Part shown: in pieces, positions 28,722 to 37,196 of the stretch
How the letters are laid out: every line of letters starts with the position of its first letter
Numbering within the stretch: the first letter of the stretch is position 1
Source: G963702155 sp963702155
GTDB lineage: Bacteria; Pseudomonadota; Alphaproteobacteria; Micavibrionales; Micavibrionaceae
Direction: 5' to 3'
DNA: 64,000 bases
Assembly (NCBI GenBank): GCA_963702155.1
Contig: OY969717.1
Location: 1,984,001 to 2,048,000, forward strand
Notes under the pieces: generated by a model
Seen by the model: the letters and a program-made list of their open reading frames with translations, nothing else
Databases searched by the model: none
What the model was told of the DNA's origin: nothing
Translations under genes and position numbers: made by a program

Positions 28722-29606
28722 ATGAAAAATAGCAAAAAAAATCTATCCAGAGGTGCGCGGCGCAATGAAAACACCCGCAAATCCCAAAAACCTACACATA
28801 ATAAAAAGCACGAATATAAAGACCCAACTCATGCCGCGCAAAAATTCAAACCGGCCGCGCTTTATGGCTTTCATGCAGTGCATCACGCATATTTAAACAA
28901 AGCGCGCGATATAAACGCGCTTTATCTGACTGACCAGGCCGAGGCCGGATTTCAAGAGATTATAAAAAAAGCGCGTAAAATCGGGTTGGATCGTCCTACG
29001 GCAACACTTATTACAAAACCTGAGATGGATAATCTATGCGGCCGCGATGCCGTCCATCAAGGCGTGGCATTGGCGTGCAGCCCTTTGCCGGAAATGTTTC
29101 TATCCGACATTCTTATAAAAACTGCGCAAAAATCCGAAAGCCTGATTCTGATGCTCGATCAAGTAACAGACCCCCACAATATTGGCGCCATCATCCGTAG
29201 CGCTACCGCTTTTGGTGCAGATGCCATCATCATGCAGCGCCGCAACGCCCCAGATTTAACAGGCGCAGCGGGTGCAATCATCGCAAAAACGGCCTGTGGC
29301 GGGGTTGAGCATTTACCCGTTATATACGAAACCAATCTCAGCCGCGCACTCGAATCTCTAAAGGAGGAGCATTATTTCGCCTATGGACTTGATGAAACGG
29401 GCGAGCGCACGGTATCGCAAATCAAATCCGGCAATACAAAAACGCCGGAAAAAAATGTACTTGTCTTGGGCGCCGAAGGACCGGGTTTAAGACGCCTCGT
29501 CAAAGAGCACTGCGACGAACTCATAAAGCTGCCCACCCATGGCGAAATCAGCTCTCTTAACGTCTCTAACGCCGCCGCTGTTGCACTATATGCTTTAACG
29601 ACTTAA
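28722..29606 (+). CDS. rlmB: 23S rRNA 2'-O-ribose methyltransferase, TrmH/SpoU family
   Basis: 294 codons. A basic N-terminal tail (about 40 residues) is followed by the substrate-binding domain (PAALYGFHAVHHAYLN, GRDAVHQGVAL). The SPOUT knot then shows LDQVTDPHNIGAIIRSA, LVLGAEGPGLRRLV and GEISSLNVSNAAAVALY, the three family motifs. It methylates the 2'-OH of a guanosine in 23S rRNA (G2251 in E. coli) using SAM. Length and motif order fit RlmB better than other SpoU members, but target choice within the family is not certain. Divergent from tRNA-Tyr. Confidence 0.86.
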   Translation: MKNSKKNLSRGARRNENTRKSQKPTHNKKHEYKDPTHAAQKFKPAALYGFHAVHHAYLNKARDINALYLTDQAEAGFQEIIKKARKIGLDRPTATLITKPEMDNLCGRDAVHQGVALACSPLPEMFLSDILIKTAQKSESLILMLDQVTDPHNIGAIIRSATAFGADAIIMQRRNAPDLTGAAGAIIAKTACGGVEHLPVIYETNLSRALESLKEEHYFAYGLDETGERTVSQIKSGNTKTPEKNVLVLGAEGPGLRRLVKEHCDELIKLPTHGEISSLNVSNAAAVALYALTT

Positions 29607-29738
29607 TTAAATTCAATTTTATTAAAATTTTAGACGTATTTTTGACACCTATAAACGCAAAATGATATATTAAAACTATAGAGAAAAAGCTGCACAAAAA
29701 TAAAAGTGGCTTTTAAAAAAATAAAAAAGGGTGAAGGC

Positions 29739-29885
29739 ATGCAAAAAAATATTAATATTTTTATTCAAACACTATTATCCAAATTTACGCTTCAAACACC
29801 CTTCACCTTTACGGTGTCCCCCATACCCGTAAAGGTAAACCCGCGAGAGCGTTTCGGCCATAAAAACCGCCCTCATACTTTTTAA
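29739..29885 (+). CDS. Small ORF (48 codons) in a structured intergenic region
   Basis: Starts MQKNINIFIQTLLSKFTLQT and ends NPRERFGHKNRPHTF. The ribosome site GGGTGAAGG lies 2 bases before the ATG, which is close. The first half is hydrophobic, the second half basic. The coding stretch also contains a 9-bp inverted repeat (CCTTTACGG...CCGTAAAGG), so the region may work as RNA instead. A strong terminator follows at 29994-30036. No family recognised. Confidence 0.42.
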   Translation: MQKNINIFIQTLLSKFTLQTPFTFTVSPIPVKVNPRERFGHKNRPHTF

Positions 29886-29993
29886 ATACTTTGTGTGTTT
29901 AAGAAAAGTAAACGTATACCCCATATTATGTTTTGCTTTTGTGTATAAGGCTTACGTGTTATAAAAAATCGAAACGGTTTCAAGCAAACTGAT

Positions 29994-30036
29994 ACCCCCG
30001 CTTTTTCTCCCCCATAAAGAAGAGCGGGGGTTTTTC
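29994..30036 (+). terminator. Rho-independent terminator before polA
   Basis: ACCCCCGCT (29994-30002) pairs with AGCGGGGGT (30023-30031) followed by TTTTTC. It ends a transcript that starts somewhere after rlmB, probably that of the small ORF. polA must therefore have its own promoter in the about 70 bp that remain. Confidence 0.75.
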
Positions 30037-30104
30037 TTTAACTTTTTTAAATATAGCGGTTTATGATCTGGACTCTTGCGCCATGATACGCCACTTTATT
30101 GACC

Positions 30105-32963
30105 ATGACAAACACAGCCAAAAAATCCAAAATGGCCGCGCGCGACGCAAATCCTGATGCTGACAAAAACGAGATATACCTTGTCGACGGCTCCGGCTTT
30201 ATCTTTCGTGCCTATTACGCCATGGCCTACGGCGGCAAACCGTCAATGACAAATGCTGATGGCGTGCCCGTTGGCGCGGTCTACATTTTTGTCAATATGC
30301 TCATAAAGCTGCTGGAGGATTATAACGCCCCCTATATGGCCGTTATTTTTGACGCCGCCCGCGAGAATTTCCGCAACGATATCTACCCCGAATACAAGGC
30401 AAATCGTGATGATACGCCCGAAGATTTAATTCCTCAATTCCCCCTAATCCGTGAGGCGGTCGCCGCCTTCGATATTCCGTGTGTAGAATTGGAGGGGTAT
30501 GAGGCCGATGATTTAATCGCCGCCTACACAAAAAAGGCGCTGGAAATGGGTAAGAAAGTCGTGGTCGTGTCTAGCGATAAAGACTTGATGCAATTGATCA
30601 AGCCAGGCGTTCGAATGCTGGAACCGATGAAGGGCGAATTCATGGGCCTGCCAGAAGTTGAGAAAAAATTCGGCGTCACGCCCGATAAGGTCGTCGACGT
30701 GCAAGCGCTGATCGGCGACAAAATTGATAACGTGCCAGGCGTACCGGGCATCGGTGTAAAAACCGCTGCGCAACTTTTGGAGGAATTCGGCACGCTTGAA
30801 AACTTGCTTGATCAGGCCGAAACAATTAAGCAAAACAAACGCCGCGAACTTTTAATTGAACATGCCGATGCCGCTCGTATGTCAAAAAAACTCGTAACGC
30901 TGGATGAAAATGCTCCAATGCCCATGGCAATTGAGGATATGAAAACCCATGATCCCGAAAAACCGGAACTGGTTGCATTCTTGCAAAAACAAGGCTTTAA
31001 ATCCACACTCCGCAGACTCGGCCAAAACATAAAGCCAAACCCTAAAAACAGCGTTGACAAAGGCGAGCATACAAATGAAGACACCTTCATCGCGCCTGAT
31101 CTCCCGACTGTGTCCAAAAATGAATATACGCTGATTAATGATGCGGAAACCCTGCAAACATGGATCAACGAAGCCTATGAGGAGGGCACGCTCTGCGTAG
31201 ATACCGAAACTACGGGCATTACGCCGGCAAAGGCCGATCTGGTCGGTATTGCCCTCACCTCTAAAATTGGCAAGGCGGCTTACATTCCGCTTGCTCATGT
31301 GCAGGATACGGGCGATTTGCTCGGCGGCGGTGCAGATACAATTCCGCAAATGGATAAGAGCAAAGCCATCGCGCTTTTAAAACCTATATTGGAAGACCCG
31401 TCCGTTTTAAAAGTCGCGCACAATATGAAATATGATTGGCAAATTTTTGCCGCCCAAGGCATTAAAATCACGCCCTGCGATGATACGATGCTGATCTCCT
31501 ACGTATTGGATGGCGGCGAGCATTCGCATTCTATGGATAATCTTTCTAAAATGTACTGCGATCATACACCCATTACCTATAAGGAGGTCGCTGGCACAGG
31601 CAAAAACCAAGTTACCTTTGATAAGGTTGCTATTGATACCGCCCTCAATTATGCCGCCGAAGATGCCGAAATCACCCTGCGCCTGCATAAAATTTTAAAG
31701 CCCCGCTTGGCACAGGAAAAAATGACTTCTGTTTATGAGCTGATAGAGCGCCCGCTGATCCAGACTATAGCCCGTATGGAGATGGAGGGGATAAAAATTG
31801 ACCCCGTTGTGCTCAACAATATGTCCACTGAATTCGCCAAAAAACTGGCCGTTTTAGAAGCCGAGATTTTTACAATCGCCGGTACAGAATTTAACGTGGC
31901 CTCACCCAAACAAATCGGGCAGGTCATTTTTGACCAAATGGGATTGCAAGGCGGTAAAAAAACCAAGACCGGCGACTGGTCAACGTCCGCCGATATCTTG
32001 GAGAAACTAGCTGCCGAAGGGCATGAGATTGTTCAAAAAATTCTGGATCATCGGCAGCTTTCAAAACTAAAATCTACCTACACTGACGCGCTACAGGCAC
32101 AAGTAAATCCCAAAACCGGCCGCGTCCACACTTCATTTGCTATGGCACATACCTCGACTGGAAGGCTGTCCTCAAGCGATCCAAACTTGCAAAATATTCC
32201 TATTAGAACTGAAGAAGGGCGCAAAATCCGCGAAGCCTTTATCGCCGAAAAAGGAAACGTATTGGTTAGTGTCGATTACTCTCAAGTCGAATTAAGGCTG
32301 GCCGCCGAAATCGCAGGCGTCGAAGCTTTAAAACAAGCCTTCCGCGATGGTATCGACATTCACACTTTAACAGCCAGTCAAGTTTTCGGCGTCCCTTTTG
32401 ATGATGTCACCCCCGAAATCCGCCGCCAGGCCAAGGCCGTAAATTTTGGCATCATTTACGGCATCTCCGGCTGGGGACTTGCGAAACAGCTTGGCTGCCC
32501 GCCAGGGGAGGCATCCGAATTTATTCGCCTCTATCTTATAAAATTCCATGAGATTCAAACCTTTATGGAGGCGCGCAAGGATGAAGCCAAGAAAAAGGGC
32601 TACGTTGAAACGCTATATGGTCGAAAATGTTTTACAAGCGGCATCAAAGATAAAAACGGCGCCCGCCGCGCTTTCGCAGAACGCCAAGCCATTAACGCCC
32701 CCTTGCAAGGCACAGCCGCCGACATCATGAAAATCGCCATGAGCCGCATGAATGCCGCCATAGATGACGCCGGCCTAAACGCCAAAATGCTGCTACAGGT
32801 GCATGATGAACTCATTTTCGAAACCCCCGAAGCCGAAGCCGAAGCCTTGCTCAAAACTGTACAAGATACAATGGAAGCCGCGCATTTAGCGCTTGGTCAA
32901 TCTGTCACCGTACCCCTAAAGGCCGAAGGCGGCATCGGTACATCTTGGGGACAGGCACATTAA
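30105..32963 (+). CDS. polA: DNA polymerase I
   Basis: About 952 codons, with all three domains. The N-terminal 5'-3' exonuclease has IYLVDGSGFIFRAYYAM, VSSDKDLMQLI and GDKIDNVPGVPGIGVKTA. The 3'-5' proofreading domain keeps Exo I DTETTG, Exo II HNMKYDW and Exo III YAAEDAEITLRL, so proofreading should be active, unlike in some lineages. The polymerase has motif A SVDYSQVELRLAAEIA, motif B RRQAKAVNFGIIYG and motif C LLQVHDELIFE. It fills gaps and removes Okazaki primers. ATG 30105 is chosen over an in-frame TTG at 30099, and neither has a clear ribosome site. Single gene with its own terminator. Confidence 0.97.
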   Translation: MTNTAKKSKMAARDANPDADKNEIYLVDGSGFIFRAYYAMAYGGKPSMTNADGVPVGAVYIFVNMLIKLLEDYNAPYMAVIFDAARENFRNDIYPEYKANRDDTPEDLIPQFPLIREAVAAFDIPCVELEGYEADDLIAAYTKKALEMGKKVVVVSSDKDLMQLIKPGVRMLEPMKGEFMGLPEVEKKFGVTPDKVVDVQALIGDKIDNVPGVPGIGVKTAAQLLEEFGTLENLLDQAETIKQNKRRELLIEHADAARMSKKLVTLDENAPMPMAIEDMKTHDPEKPELVAFLQKQGFKSTLRRLGQNIKPNPKNSVDKGEHTNEDTFIAPDLPTVSKNEYTLINDAETLQTWINEAYEEGTLCVDTETTGITPAKADLVGIALTSKIGKAAYIPLAHVQDTGDLLGGGADTIPQMDKSKAIALLKPILEDPSVLKVAHNMKYDWQIFAAQGIKITPCDDTMLISYVLDGGEHSHSMDNLSKMYCDHTPITYKEVAGTGKNQVTFDKVAIDTALNYAAEDAEITLRLHKILKPRLAQEKMTSVYELIERPLIQTIARMEMEGIKIDPVVLNNMSTEFAKKLAVLEAEIFTIAGTEFNVASPKQIGQVIFDQMGLQGGKKTKTGDWSTSADILEKLAAEGHEIVQKILDHRQLSKLKSTYTDALQAQVNPKTGRVHTSFAMAHTSTGRLSSSDPNLQNIPIRTEEGRKIREAFIAEKGNVLVSVDYSQVELRLAAEIAGVEALKQAFRDGIDIHTLTASQVFGVPFDDVTPEIRRQAKAVNFGIIYGISGWGLAKQLGCPPGEASEFIRLYLIKFHEIQTFMEARKDEAKKKGYVETLYGRKCFTSGIKDKNGARRAFAERQAINAPLQGTAADIMKIAMSRMNAAIDDAGLNAKMLLQVHDELIFETPEAEAEALLKTVQDTMEAAHLALGQSVTVPLKAEGGIGTSWGQAH

Positions 32964-32973
32964 AGTAAGCGAA

Positions 32974-33003
32974 AAAAAGCCGGATAAAATGCCGGCTTTT
33001 TAT
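32974..33003 (+). terminator. Terminator after polA
   Basis: AAAAGCCGG and CCGGCTTTTT form a 9-bp stem with an 8-base loop and a T-run, 10 bp past the polA stop. Confidence 0.8.
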
Positions 33004-33025
33004 CAATATTTTAAGACAAAAATAA

Positions 33026-33193
33026 TTATGAATGCTCTAAACCCGGCTTATCATTATTATTACCAGCTTGCATAATACTCGGTTTTTCATCTGCGCCGGA
33101 TTTCGTACCAGCTTTCAGATCTTTCACATATTCTTCTGCAAATTTTTGGGACAGACCTATTTTAATTTGATCAATTTTTTTATCATAACTCAT
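33026..33193 (-). CDS. Small hypothetical protein (55 aa)
   Basis: ATG at 33193 to TAA at 33026: MSYDKKIDQIKIGLSQKFAE, then VKDLKAGTKSGADEKPS and a polar tail. Predicted soluble and partly helical. It lies 37 bp after the DUF1223 gene stop on the same strand, so it may be its downstream partner. The ribosome site is weak. No family recognised. Confidence 0.45.
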   Translation of the reverse strand: MSYDKKIDQIKIGLSQKFAEEYVKDLKAGTKSGADEKPSIMQAGNNNDKPGLEHS

Positions 33194-33230
33194 AGTATCA
33201 CCACTCTTTTTAAAAGGTTTTAAATATTGC

Positions 33231-33995
33231 CTATTCCTTATATATCCCCGCCGCCTTTATATGCAAAGTTTTTCTATCATAATATAAAATCGCCGCTGCA
33301 TCTTCATCATCCTTCAATTCTACATTAAGCCGGGCGCCAATCCGCGTGCCCTCCCAATCCGGCAGACCCAAACTACGCACAACGATAAAGGGCATAACCT
33401 CCGGCTGGCTTTTCCGTAAAACTGCACGCTTTAAATATAAAACCACACCGCCAAGCGCATCATCACCATCGTAAACCTGCGCGAGAGCCGGAAAGACAAG
33501 CCCGTATCCCGCCGGTGCATCGTTTTCAATCATAATCGTTTCCGGCGCGCTTGGTTTGGCATTTCCAAACGCCGTACGGATCGCATCCAGATCATGTCCC
33601 AAAACATTAAACTGCCCATTCACAACAAGTTGCGGCGTATAATTCGGCCCGCTTTTTGTTACCGCATTATAAGTGCTCTGCCGCTGGCTACAAAATGGCA
33701 GGGCGTATGGGTTATCATTCATTTTAAAATAATCAACCGGACACACAAATCCAATAACATCTGTCTTGTTTATAATGCGCTCCAATATCATTTCTGCCTT
33801 CGGACAAAACACACAACTCTCAGCGCTATAAAGCTCCATTACCAGTGCCGGATCAAACGCGCGCGCCGGCGCGGCAATGGGCACGGCCTCCACCGACATC
33901 ACCGGTACCGCCGCCCGCGTTTCCGCCATAGCATCCGTTGCGATCGTGCCAACCGCAAAAACAAGACTTAATAAACAAACATAAACAAATTTCAT
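33231..33995 (-). CDS. DUF1223 family thioredoxin-fold protein, exported
   Basis: About 254 codons from MKFVYVCLLSLVFAVG (33995), a clear signal peptide. The mature part has VMELYSAESCVFCPKAEMIL with a CVFC pair at the position of the thioredoxin active site, then YTPQLVVNGQFNVLG and a C-terminal beta domain (LGGVVLYLKRAVL). DUF1223 proteins are periplasmic thioredoxin-like proteins of unknown substrate in Alphaproteobacteria. The CxxC suggests redox or metal handling. An alternative start at 34013 adds six residues. Confidence 0.78.
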   Translation of the reverse strand: MKFVYVCLLSLVFAVGTIATDAMAETRAAVPVMSVEAVPIAAPARAFDPALVMELYSAESCVFCPKAEMILERIINKTDVIGFVCPVDYFKMNDNPYALPFCSQRQSTYNAVTKSGPNYTPQLVVNGQFNVLGHDLDAIRTAFGNAKPSAPETIMIENDAPAGYGLVFPALAQVYDGDDALGGVVLYLKRAVLRKSQPEVMPFIVVRSLGLPDWEGTRIGARLNVELKDDEDAAAILYYDRKTLHIKAAGIYKE

Positions 33996-34213
33996 AATAA
34001 CCAAATATAACAATAGACGTGTATAATGTCCAAACGCTTATATCCTATAGCGCTCTGAACAAAACAAAAAGCCTTCTTTAAACAAAAAAGCTTGATTTCC
34101 CGCATCCATTTTGTTTATAAAGCTAGTTCTATGAAAAGATGATCTGGCTATAAGTATATCGGCTGCCTCGATCATCGCACACATATTTAACCCTTTTTAT
34201 GAAGGAGAAAAAA

Positions 34214-34456
34214 ATGCCGAAGATGAAAACCAAGAGCAGCGCGAAGAAGCGATTCAAAGTGACTGCCAAGGGCAAGGTGAAGGCGAAACAGTCTCACATG
34301 CGCCACATGCAAATGAACAAACCAAAATCCATGAAACGTAAGGCAAAGGGGCTGACTGTATTGTCTGACCCGGATGCGCGTATCGTGTTGAGAAATTTCT
34401 TGCCCTATGCAAGAAAGCAAAAGAACAAAAAAACAAAAGAAGGGAGCGCTGACTAA
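34214..34456 (+). CDS. rpmI: Ribosomal protein bL35
   Basis: 80 codons from MPKMKTKSSAKKRFKVTAKG (34214), with GAAGGAG upstream. An in-frame ATG at 34199 lies in the leader. The lysine/arginine-rich fold with SHMRHMQMNKPKSMKRKAKG is typical, and the C-terminal tail is slightly extended. The stop overlaps the rplT ATG (TAATG), so the two are translationally coupled. infC, the usual upstream partner, is not here. Confidence 0.95.
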   Translation: MPKMKTKSSAKKRFKVTAKGKVKAKQSHMRHMQMNKPKSMKRKAKGLTVLSDPDARIVLRNFLPYARKQKNKKTKEGSAD

Positions 34457-34833
34457 TGGCTAGAGTAAAAGGCGGTTCGCGCGCCAGTAAGCGTCATAAA
34501 AAAATCATAAAACAAGCCAAGGGCTATTACGGTCGCCGGAAAAATTGTTTCCGTACCGCTGTTCAGGCTGTTGAGAAGGCAGGTCAATACGCATATCGTG
34601 ACCGCCGTAACAAAAAGCGCGATTTCCGCAAATTATGGATACAGCGTATTAATGCGGGTGCACGGCTACACGGGCTTACATATTCAACATTTATGCATGG
34701 TATGAAATTGGCCGGTATCGAGCTGGATCGCAAAATCCTTTCCGAAATCGCGATCAGCGACCCTAAGGGGTTCGAGGCTCTTGCCAAGCAGGCGCAAGAC
34801 TGTATGCAGCAGACCGAAAAGAAGGCTGCATAG
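34456..34833 (+). CDS. rplT: Ribosomal protein bL20
   Basis: 125 codons: MARVKGGSRASKRHKKIIKQ, GYYGRRKNCFRTAVQAVEKA, then RDRRNKKRDFRKLWIQRINA and LTYSTFMHGMKLAGIELDRK. It binds 23S rRNA early in 50S assembly and in many bacteria represses its own operon. A strong terminator follows at 34863-34895, so pheS is not co-transcribed from this operon. Confidence 0.97.
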   Translation: MARVKGGSRASKRHKKIIKQAKGYYGRRKNCFRTAVQAVEKAGQYAYRDRRNKKRDFRKLWIQRINAGARLHGLTYSTFMHGMKLAGIELDRKILSEIAISDPKGFEALAKQAQDCMQQTEKKAA

Positions 34834-34862
34834 AGCGTACTCAATAAGATTTTTAGAGATAC

Positions 34863-34895
34863 AAAAGCAGACCTTCTTTTTGGTCTGCTTTTTTC
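34863..34895 (+). terminator. Terminator of rpmI-rplT
   Basis: AAAAGCAGACC (34863-34873) and GGTCTGCTTTT (34882-34892) form an 11-bp stem with an 8-base T/C loop followed by T residues. Confidence 0.85.
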
Positions 34896-34961
34896 TTATA
34901 CAGACTAAAACGATATGAAAATACAAAACACAAAACAAATAGTTTAAAAGGAGTAAATAAA

Positions 34962-35336
34962 ATGAGACGTCCAAAAATAGGTGAAGAAACATTATTATCA
35001 ATTCGGGAAACAGCAATATCTATATTTGATAATATAGAAAAACAAGATCCCCAAGACTTTGTAAATAATGCAGAAATGTGGTTTGCAAATATAAATCAGC
35101 TTATCGATGAAGCAGATAGAAATATGATTGTTAATCTTGAAGACATGCGTAGCAGTAAAACATGGCCGGAAACATTTGAATTTGAAAAACCGGAAGAGCT
35201 AAAGAAAAAATTCAAACAAGTGGCAAGTCACGTAAGACGTTTCGCAGAGAATATATACAATGAAAATCCTACAAAAAGATATGGGCCATCAACCGGTGGA
35301 TGGGTTCAGGCAAAACTAGACCCTATTTTAAAATAA
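34962..35336 (+). CDS. Hypothetical protein
   Basis: 124 codons with an AAAAGGAG ribosome site: MRRPKIGEETLLSIRETAIS. Mostly helical and charged, with DFVNNAEMWFANINQLIDEA in the middle and a VRRFAENIYNENPTKRYGPS C-terminal part. No signal peptide or membrane helix. AT-rich, flanked by terminators on both sides, so transcribed alone. No family recognised. Confidence 0.6.
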   Translation: MRRPKIGEETLLSIRETAISIFDNIEKQDPQDFVNNAEMWFANINQLIDEADRNMIVNLEDMRSSKTWPETFEFEKPEELKKKFKQVASHVRRFAENIYNENPTKRYGPSTGGWVQAKLDPILK

Positions 35337-35342
35337 AAATAA

Positions 35343-35375
35343 ATAGCCCCGCCTTAAAAAGCGGGGTTATTTTTA
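35343..35375 (+). terminator. Terminator after hypothetical gene
   Basis: AGCCCCGC and GCGGGGTT pair around a CTTAAAAA loop, followed by ATTTTT. Confidence 0.7.
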
Positions 35376-35402
35376 CATTCAATATAGCTATACTGCTACG
35401 CT

Positions 35403-36083
35403 ATGAATCGTAACAAAAAACTGCTCGTCTTCGACTGGAACGGCACACTGCTTGCCGACACCATCCAAAGCTTGAAAGCCGGCAACAAATGCCTCGAATT
35501 TTACGGCGCTAACGCCATTGATTTAAAAGTATATCGTGACACTTTCACCTTCCCCATAATCCATTTTTATAAAAAACTGGGGCTTGATATCGATCGCGTG
35601 CTCGAGAAAAAAGACGAGGCGAATCGTATCTTCCAAACCGAATACGAACGTCTGGTTACAAATGCTAGAACACGCAGCGGCGCACGCCAAATCCTCAAAT
35701 GGGCAAATGAAAACGATATGGGCTGTATTATATTAAGTAATTACATTACGCCGCGAATCGAAGAACAGCTCGCCCGCCTCAAAATTCGCCATTATTTTGA
35801 GCATGTTTGCGGCAATACGTGCGAGGGCACAACCGTTCTGGAACATATGACCAAAGCGGGTCGCCTGCAAAAATATATGACTGCCGCGGGGTATGCGCCC
35901 AAAAATACTTATATCATCGGTGACAGCGCCGAAGAACCCATGATCGCCCGCCAACTTGGCCTCACCTCAATCGCAATTACGGATGGCTATATCTCGCGCG
36001 CACGCCTGAATAAAGCAAATCCTGATCATATAATACATTCGCTTTCAAAATTGAAAACGCTTTTTGAAACAAAAACTCTTTGA
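35403..36083 (+). CDS. HAD-superfamily hydrolase (phosphoglycolate phosphatase-like)
   Basis: 226 codons. HAD motif I is LLVFDWNGTLLAD with Asp nucleophile and the usual second Asp replaced by Asn (DWNGT), as in several phosphatases of the family. The helical cap is followed by motif II IILSNY, motif III Lys in HMTKAGRLQKYM and motif IV YIIGDSAEEPMIA. It probably hydrolyses a small phosphorylated metabolite, and the substrate is not deducible. It ends 31 bp before pheS and may be co-transcribed. Confidence 0.82.
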   Translation: MNRNKKLLVFDWNGTLLADTIQSLKAGNKCLEFYGANAIDLKVYRDTFTFPIIHFYKKLGLDIDRVLEKKDEANRIFQTEYERLVTNARTRSGARQILKWANENDMGCIILSNYITPRIEEQLARLKIRHYFEHVCGNTCEGTTVLEHMTKAGRLQKYMTAAGYAPKNTYIIGDSAEEPMIARQLGLTSIAITDGYISRARLNKANPDHIIHSLSKLKTLFETKTL

Positions 36084-36114
36084 AACCCTAAGGTAAGCCT
36101 GCTAAAACGCTATT

Positions 36115-37176
36115 ATGACTGATATAAATGCTTTAAAAACCGAACTTACAAATGAAATCACCGCCGCCAATGATCTAAAATCGCTGGACGATGTGCGTGT
36201 AACGGTGCTTGGTAAAAAGGGGCGCATCACCGCGCTGATGAAAACTCTGGGTAAAATGACACCGGAGGAGCGCAAAACAACGGGCCAAGCGCTCAATCAT
36301 TTAAAAGACGAGATCGCCGCCCTGATCGCAAGTCAGGAATCCGCTCTAAAAAAACAGGAAATGGAAGCGCGCCTTGCCAATGAAACACTCGATATCACCC
36401 TCTCGCCAAGGCCTGAGAAACGGGGGCATATCCACCCCATATCCCGCACCATGGAAGAGCTGGAAGGTATCTTTGGGCGTATGGGGTTTGCCGTTGCCGA
36501 AGGCCCGGATATCGAAGATGACTGGCATAATTTTACCGCACTTAATTTTCCGCCCGGTCACCCCGCGCGAGAGATGCAGGACACGTTTTTCCTGCCTGAA
36601 ACTGATGATGAGGAGGGCGAACACGCCAAAAAACTCCTCCGCACGCATACCTCATCGGTGCAAATTCGCCATATGAAAGAAAACCAGCCGCCCTATAAAA
36701 TCATCTGTATGGGGCGCACATACCGCTCTGACTATGACATGACGCACACGCCTATGTTTCATCAGATGGAAGGGCTGCTGATTGATAAAGACATTAATAT
36801 GGGGCATTTAAAGGGCTGCCTGACTGATTTTGTCCGCGCCTTTTTTGAGGTTGAAGACTTGCCCGTTCGCTTCCGCCCATCATTTTTCCCTTTTGTTGAG
36901 CCGGGCGCAGAAGTTGATATTGGGCATTATAAAACAGGTGAAGCCATCACATTAGGAAGCGCGCCAGAAGGCACCGAACAAAAGTGGATGGAAATTTTAG
37001 GCTCCGGCATGGTGCACCCAAATGTCCTTAAAAACTGCGGCGTTGACCCCGATGAATATCAGGGCTTTGCCTTCGGTATGGGGATTGAGCGCATCACAAT
37101 GCTTAAATACGGCATCCCCGATCTTCGCACCTTCTTCGATAGCGATGTCCGCTGGCTCGGCCATTACGGTTTTTAA
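36115..37176 (+). CDS. pheS: Phenylalanyl-tRNA synthetase alpha subunit
   Basis: 353 codons, normal bacterial length. An N-terminal coiled coil (residues 1-90) is followed by the class II core: motif 1 region HPISRTMEELEGIFGRMGF, DDWHNFTALNFPPGHPAREM, motif 2 IICMGRTYRSDYDMTHTPMF and motif 3 FAFGMGIERITMLKYGIPDL. It forms an alpha2beta2 enzyme with PheT to charge tRNA-Phe. Its usual immediate neighbour pheT is displaced by 1.58 kb of unrelated genes. Confidence 0.97.
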   Translation: MTDINALKTELTNEITAANDLKSLDDVRVTVLGKKGRITALMKTLGKMTPEERKTTGQALNHLKDEIAALIASQESALKKQEMEARLANETLDITLSPRPEKRGHIHPISRTMEELEGIFGRMGFAVAEGPDIEDDWHNFTALNFPPGHPAREMQDTFFLPETDDEEGEHAKKLLRTHTSSVQIRHMKENQPPYKIICMGRTYRSDYDMTHTPMFHQMEGLLIDKDINMGHLKGCLTDFVRAFFEVEDLPVRFRPSFFPFVEPGAEVDIGHYKTGEAITLGSAPEGTEQKWMEILGSGMVHPNVLKNCGVDPDEYQGFAFGMGIERITMLKYGIPDLRTFFDSDVRWLGHYGF

Positions 37177-37196
37177 CATCAACAAAAGGATAAAAA

